A DNA stretch of 64,000 nucleotides from Paenibacillus donghaensis (GTDB lineage Bacteria; Bacillota; Bacilli; Paenibacillales; Paenibacillaceae). This document shows, piece after piece, positions 61,803 through 64,000 of the stretch. A program made the position numbers and the translations under genes. The notes beneath the pieces were generated by a model. It ran no database searches, was not told the DNA's origin, and saw nothing but the letters and a program-made list of their open reading frames with translations. Within the stretch, counting starts at the first letter, position 1; the number at the start of each line of letters is the position of its first letter. The stretch lies in assembly GCF_002192415.1 (NCBI RefSeq), contig NZ_CP021780.1, forward strand, positions 1,240,001 to 1,304,000. Reading direction: 5' to 3'.

Positions 61803-62717
61803 TTGAAGACAAGAGAAAAGCAGGCCTGGAAATGGTCAACCACCTGGCCGCTGCACCTGATGCTGCTGCCGGGTATCGTGATCGTGCTGGTCTTTTGTTA
61901 TCTGCCCATGTTTGGGCTGGTGATGGCGTTTCAGGATTTTCAGCCTCATTTGGGCTTCTTCCGTTCCGAATGGATCGGGCTGGAGAACTTCCGGCTGATG
62001 TTTGAATACCCGGATGCAAGACAGGTAATATGGAATACCTTTTTGATTGCTTCATTGAAGATCATTGCTCATTTGATTGTGCCTTTTGTGTTTGCGCTGC
62101 TGCTGAATGAAGTGCGCAAAATAATGCTGAAACGGGTCATCCAGACCTTCGTGTATCTGCCTCATTTTCTCTCCTGGGTTATACTCGGCGGCATTCTGCT
62201 GGATATGCTCTCCACGGATGGCGGGCTGGTCAACCAACTGCTGGGACTGTTCGGACTGGAGCCTGTGTTTTTCCTGGGAGACGGTACCTGGTTCCGAATA
62301 ACGGTAATTGTCAGTGATGTTTGGAAGGATTTTGGCTTCTCCACTATCATTTTCTTGGCAGCGCTTGCAGGGGTGAATCCGGAGATGTATGAAGCGGCAG
62401 TGATTGATGGAGCCAACCGCTGGCGGCAGGTGCTGTCGATTACCATTCCGACGATGATTCCGATTGCTGTAGTCGTAGCCACCTTATCGCTGGGCAATAT
62501 TCTAAATGCCGGATTCGACCAGATCTTTAACCTGTATAATCCGCTGGTTTATGAAAAAGGCGATATCATCGATACTTATGTATACCGCGTAGGCTTGATT
62601 GGAGGCGACTTCGGCTTTGGTACGGCAGTCGGGGTGTTCAAATCGATTGTCAGTCTGGTACTGATTACTATTTCCTACCGTTTGGCTTACAAGCTGGCAG
62701 GTTACCGCATTTTCTAG
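61803..62717 (+). CDS. Sugar ABC transporter permease, LplB family
   Basis: The protein of about 304 residues has six membrane segments and the binding-protein-dependent permease EAA loop EMYEAAVIDGANRWRQVLSI, which docks the ATPase. It opens with WSTTWPLHLMLLPGIVIVLV and GLVMAFQDFQPHLG, typical of LplB-type permeases for complex sugars in Paenibacillus. GGGGGAG lies 4 nt before the TTG at 61803; the ATG at 61788 lacks a site. It is the first gene of a transporter unit whose ATPase is not in the window (commonly a shared MsmX-type ATPase). Confidence 0.92.
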   Translation: MKTREKQAWKWSTTWPLHLMLLPGIVIVLVFCYLPMFGLVMAFQDFQPHLGFFRSEWIGLENFRLMFEYPDARQVIWNTFLIASLKIIAHLIVPFVFALLLNEVRKIMLKRVIQTFVYLPHFLSWVILGGILLDMLSTDGGLVNQLLGLFGLEPVFFLGDGTWFRITVIVSDVWKDFGFSTIIFLAALAGVNPEMYEAAVIDGANRWRQVLSITIPTMIPIAVVVATLSLGNILNAGFDQIFNLYNPLVYEKGDIIDTYVYRVGLIGGDFGFGTAVGVFKSIVSLVLITISYRLAYKLAGYRIF

Positions 62718-62734
62718 AAAGGGAGGATCACCGT

Positions 62735-63616
62735 ATGCATTACCGCTCCACATCATACCGCATTTTTTCCATTGTAAACGGAATATTCCTGTCTCTCTTG
62801 GCTCTGCTCTGTATTCTGCCGCTTGTTCACGTATTGGCCGTATCGTTAAGCTCTTCTACAGCGGCGGATGCGAACCTGGTGAAGCTGTGGCCGATAGGAT
62901 TTACGACGGATGCCTATAAAGTGACGCTTGGGAATGACCGTTTCATGTCATCCTTCGGTATCTCGGTGCTGCGTACCGTGCTGGGCACAGGCTTGTCCCT
63001 GCTCCTGTCTATTCTGGTAGGGTATGCGCTGTCCAAGGAAATCAATGAATTTAAAGGACGCGATATGTACGCCTGGTTTTTTGTCTTCACGATGCTGTTC
63101 AGCGGGGGATTAATCCCGACGTATATCGTGGTTCAGAAAATGGGGCTGATCAACAGCATTTGGGCGCTGGTGCTTCCCGGTGCCATGAGCGTCTACAATA
63201 CGATCCTGCTGATGAATTTCTTCCGCACCGCTGTGCCGAAGGCACTGGAGGAAGCTGCTTTTATCGACGGGGCCGGGCACTTCCGCGCGCTGCGCAGCAT
63301 TTATCTACCGATCTCGTTGCCTTCACTGGCTACTATTTCATTGTTCACGATGGTAGGTCACTGGAATGCGTGGTTCGACGGACTGATCTATATCACCGAT
63401 GCGGCCAAATATCCGATGTCCACCTTGCTGCAGACTATAGTGGTTCAGCGTGACCTCAGCAGCATGAGCGTCAGCGCGGATGAGATTCAGGCCTTGTCCA
63501 ACCGGACAGTCAAGACGGCGCAGATATTTATCGCTACCTTGCCGATTATTTTAGTCTATCCGTTTTTGCAGCGCTTTTTCGTCAAAGGAATTGTGCTCGG
63601 ATCGGTAAAAGAGTAA
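62735..63616 (+). CDS. Sugar ABC transporter permease, YtcP/LplC family
   Basis: The 293-aa permease begins SYRIFSIVNGIFLSLLALLC and has the EAA motif ALEEAAFIDGAGHFRALRSI, followed by YLPISLPSLATISLF. FSGGLIPTYIVVQKMGLINS is characteristic of the YtcP branch. It should pair with the preceding LplB-type permease. AAGGGAGG precedes the ATG at 62735, 17 nt after the first permease gene. Confidence 0.93.
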   Translation: MHYRSTSYRIFSIVNGIFLSLLALLCILPLVHVLAVSLSSSTAADANLVKLWPIGFTTDAYKVTLGNDRFMSSFGISVLRTVLGTGLSLLLSILVGYALSKEINEFKGRDMYAWFFVFTMLFSGGLIPTYIVVQKMGLINSIWALVLPGAMSVYNTILLMNFFRTAVPKALEEAAFIDGAGHFRALRSIYLPISLPSLATISLFTMVGHWNAWFDGLIYITDAAKYPMSTLLQTIVVQRDLSSMSVSADEIQALSNRTVKTAQIFIATLPIILVYPFLQRFFVKGIVLGSVKE

Positions 63617-63637
63617 ACACATACAGGAGGAATGAAC

Positions 63638-64000
63638 ATGAGCACAAAATCCGCTAAATTAATCTCCACGGTACTTTCACTTACGCTGGGCTTGTCCCTG
63701 CTGGCAGGCTGCGGCGGAGAGGCGAACAACAATAGCAGCAGCAAACCGGCTGAAGGGGCTGCCGGTAATGAGATTGTTGACGGGAAATACAAGGAGCCGG
63801 TCAAGATCAAGGTGGCCCGGCAGTTGACAGCGGATGTGACCTTCCGCAGTGGCGAGGATATTAACAACAACCCCCATAAGACGTGGGCCAAGGACAAATT
63901 CAACATTGACCTGGATTATGTGTGGACGGCTGACAGCAGCTCAATCGATACCAAGATCCGGCTGATGCTCTCGGCCAATGAAGCACTGCCCGATGTGATC
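63638..64000 (+). CDS. Extracellular sugar-binding lipoprotein (partial)
   Basis: Only the first 121 codons are in the window. The lipoprotein signal STVLSLTLGLSLLAGCGG places the lipidated cysteine at residue 25. A serine/asparagine linker leads to a family-1-type solute-binding domain (VKIKVARQLTADVTF, then DLDYVWTADSSSIDTKIRLM). It captures the sugar for the two upstream permeases. CAGGAGG precedes the ATG, 21 nt after the second permease gene. The gene runs off the right edge. Confidence 0.92.
   Translation, partial: MSTKSAKLISTVLSLTLGLSLLAGCGGEANNNSSSKPAEGAAGNEIVDGKYKEPVKIKVARQLTADVTFRSGEDINNNPHKTWAKDKFNIDLDYVWTADSSSIDTKIRLMLSANEALPDVI

Overview
The window looks like Firmicute chromosome, most probably Paenibacillus. 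The right half follows the Bacillus subtilis order ytoI-ytpI-ytrI-ytrH-dnaE-accD-accA-pyk-ytvI/fxsA-citZ-icd-mdh. It also carries an array of YheC/YheD spore-coat-type ATP-grasp genes, a Spo0E-like gene, large YtcP/LplB-type sugar permeases and many TTG/GTG starts behind strong GGAGG sites. No rRNA, tRNA or CRISPR array was seen. All statements come from reading the sequence; no database search was run.

Layout. 1-7.5 kb is an accessory patchwork: the 3' end of a DNA methyltransferase, a small membrane protein gene, a secreted GH5 cellulase, an AimR/Alo-like peptide receptor with an overlapping secreted-peptide gene, and a Spo0E-like phosphatase. It ends with an IS66-derived element (5125-7086) that carries a nitroreductase/HxlR pair and is flanked by a perfect 8-bp duplication. 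The element interrupts a second, decayed copy of the methyltransferase 3' end. 7.5-19.6 kb is one rightward type IV secretion/conjugation operon (CpaE-like ATPase, YdjM-like protein, two related small membrane proteins, VirB6-like channel, PrgI-like plus degenerate ParA-like fusion, VirB4, M23 plus lysozyme-like wall hydrolase, FtsK/TcpA-like coupling protein). Three of its genes are frameshifted, and no relaxase or integrase is present in the window. 19.9-29.5 kb is AT-richer and codes for surface and toxin proteins: an FN3-repeat secreted protein, a GBS-Bsp-like remnant and a 1978-aa Rhs/YD-repeat protein with a HINT domain, a C-terminal toxin and an adjacent candidate immunity gene. 29.6-32.8 kb holds a broken IS256 transposase, small ORFs and a trypsin-like protease/lipoprotein pair.

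33.4-39.1 kb is a leftward operon of four full-length YheC/YheD paralogues, a GNAT gene and a truncated fifth paralogue. From 39.4 kb the region is housekeeping: ylbF-like, a LURP-one-like protein, ytoI, ytpI, ytrI, ytrH, dnaE, a PgpA/YutG-like gene, accDA, pyk, an MFS transporter, a thioesterase, fxsA, ytvI, citZ-icd-mdh and a membrane protein. After two minisatellites the window ends in a sugar ABC transporter (two permeases and the start of the binding lipoprotein).

How genes work together: accD/accA make the carboxyltransferase of acetyl-CoA carboxylase; citZ-icd-mdh are consecutive TCA steps behind a near-consensus cre site; ytrH/ytrI/ytvI and the YheC/YheD array belong to sporulation. 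The accessory half combines transfer, peptide communication and inter-cell killing. Reading-frame lesions are concentrated in this half: at least six between 7.5 and 30 kb, and none noticed in the housekeeping genes.
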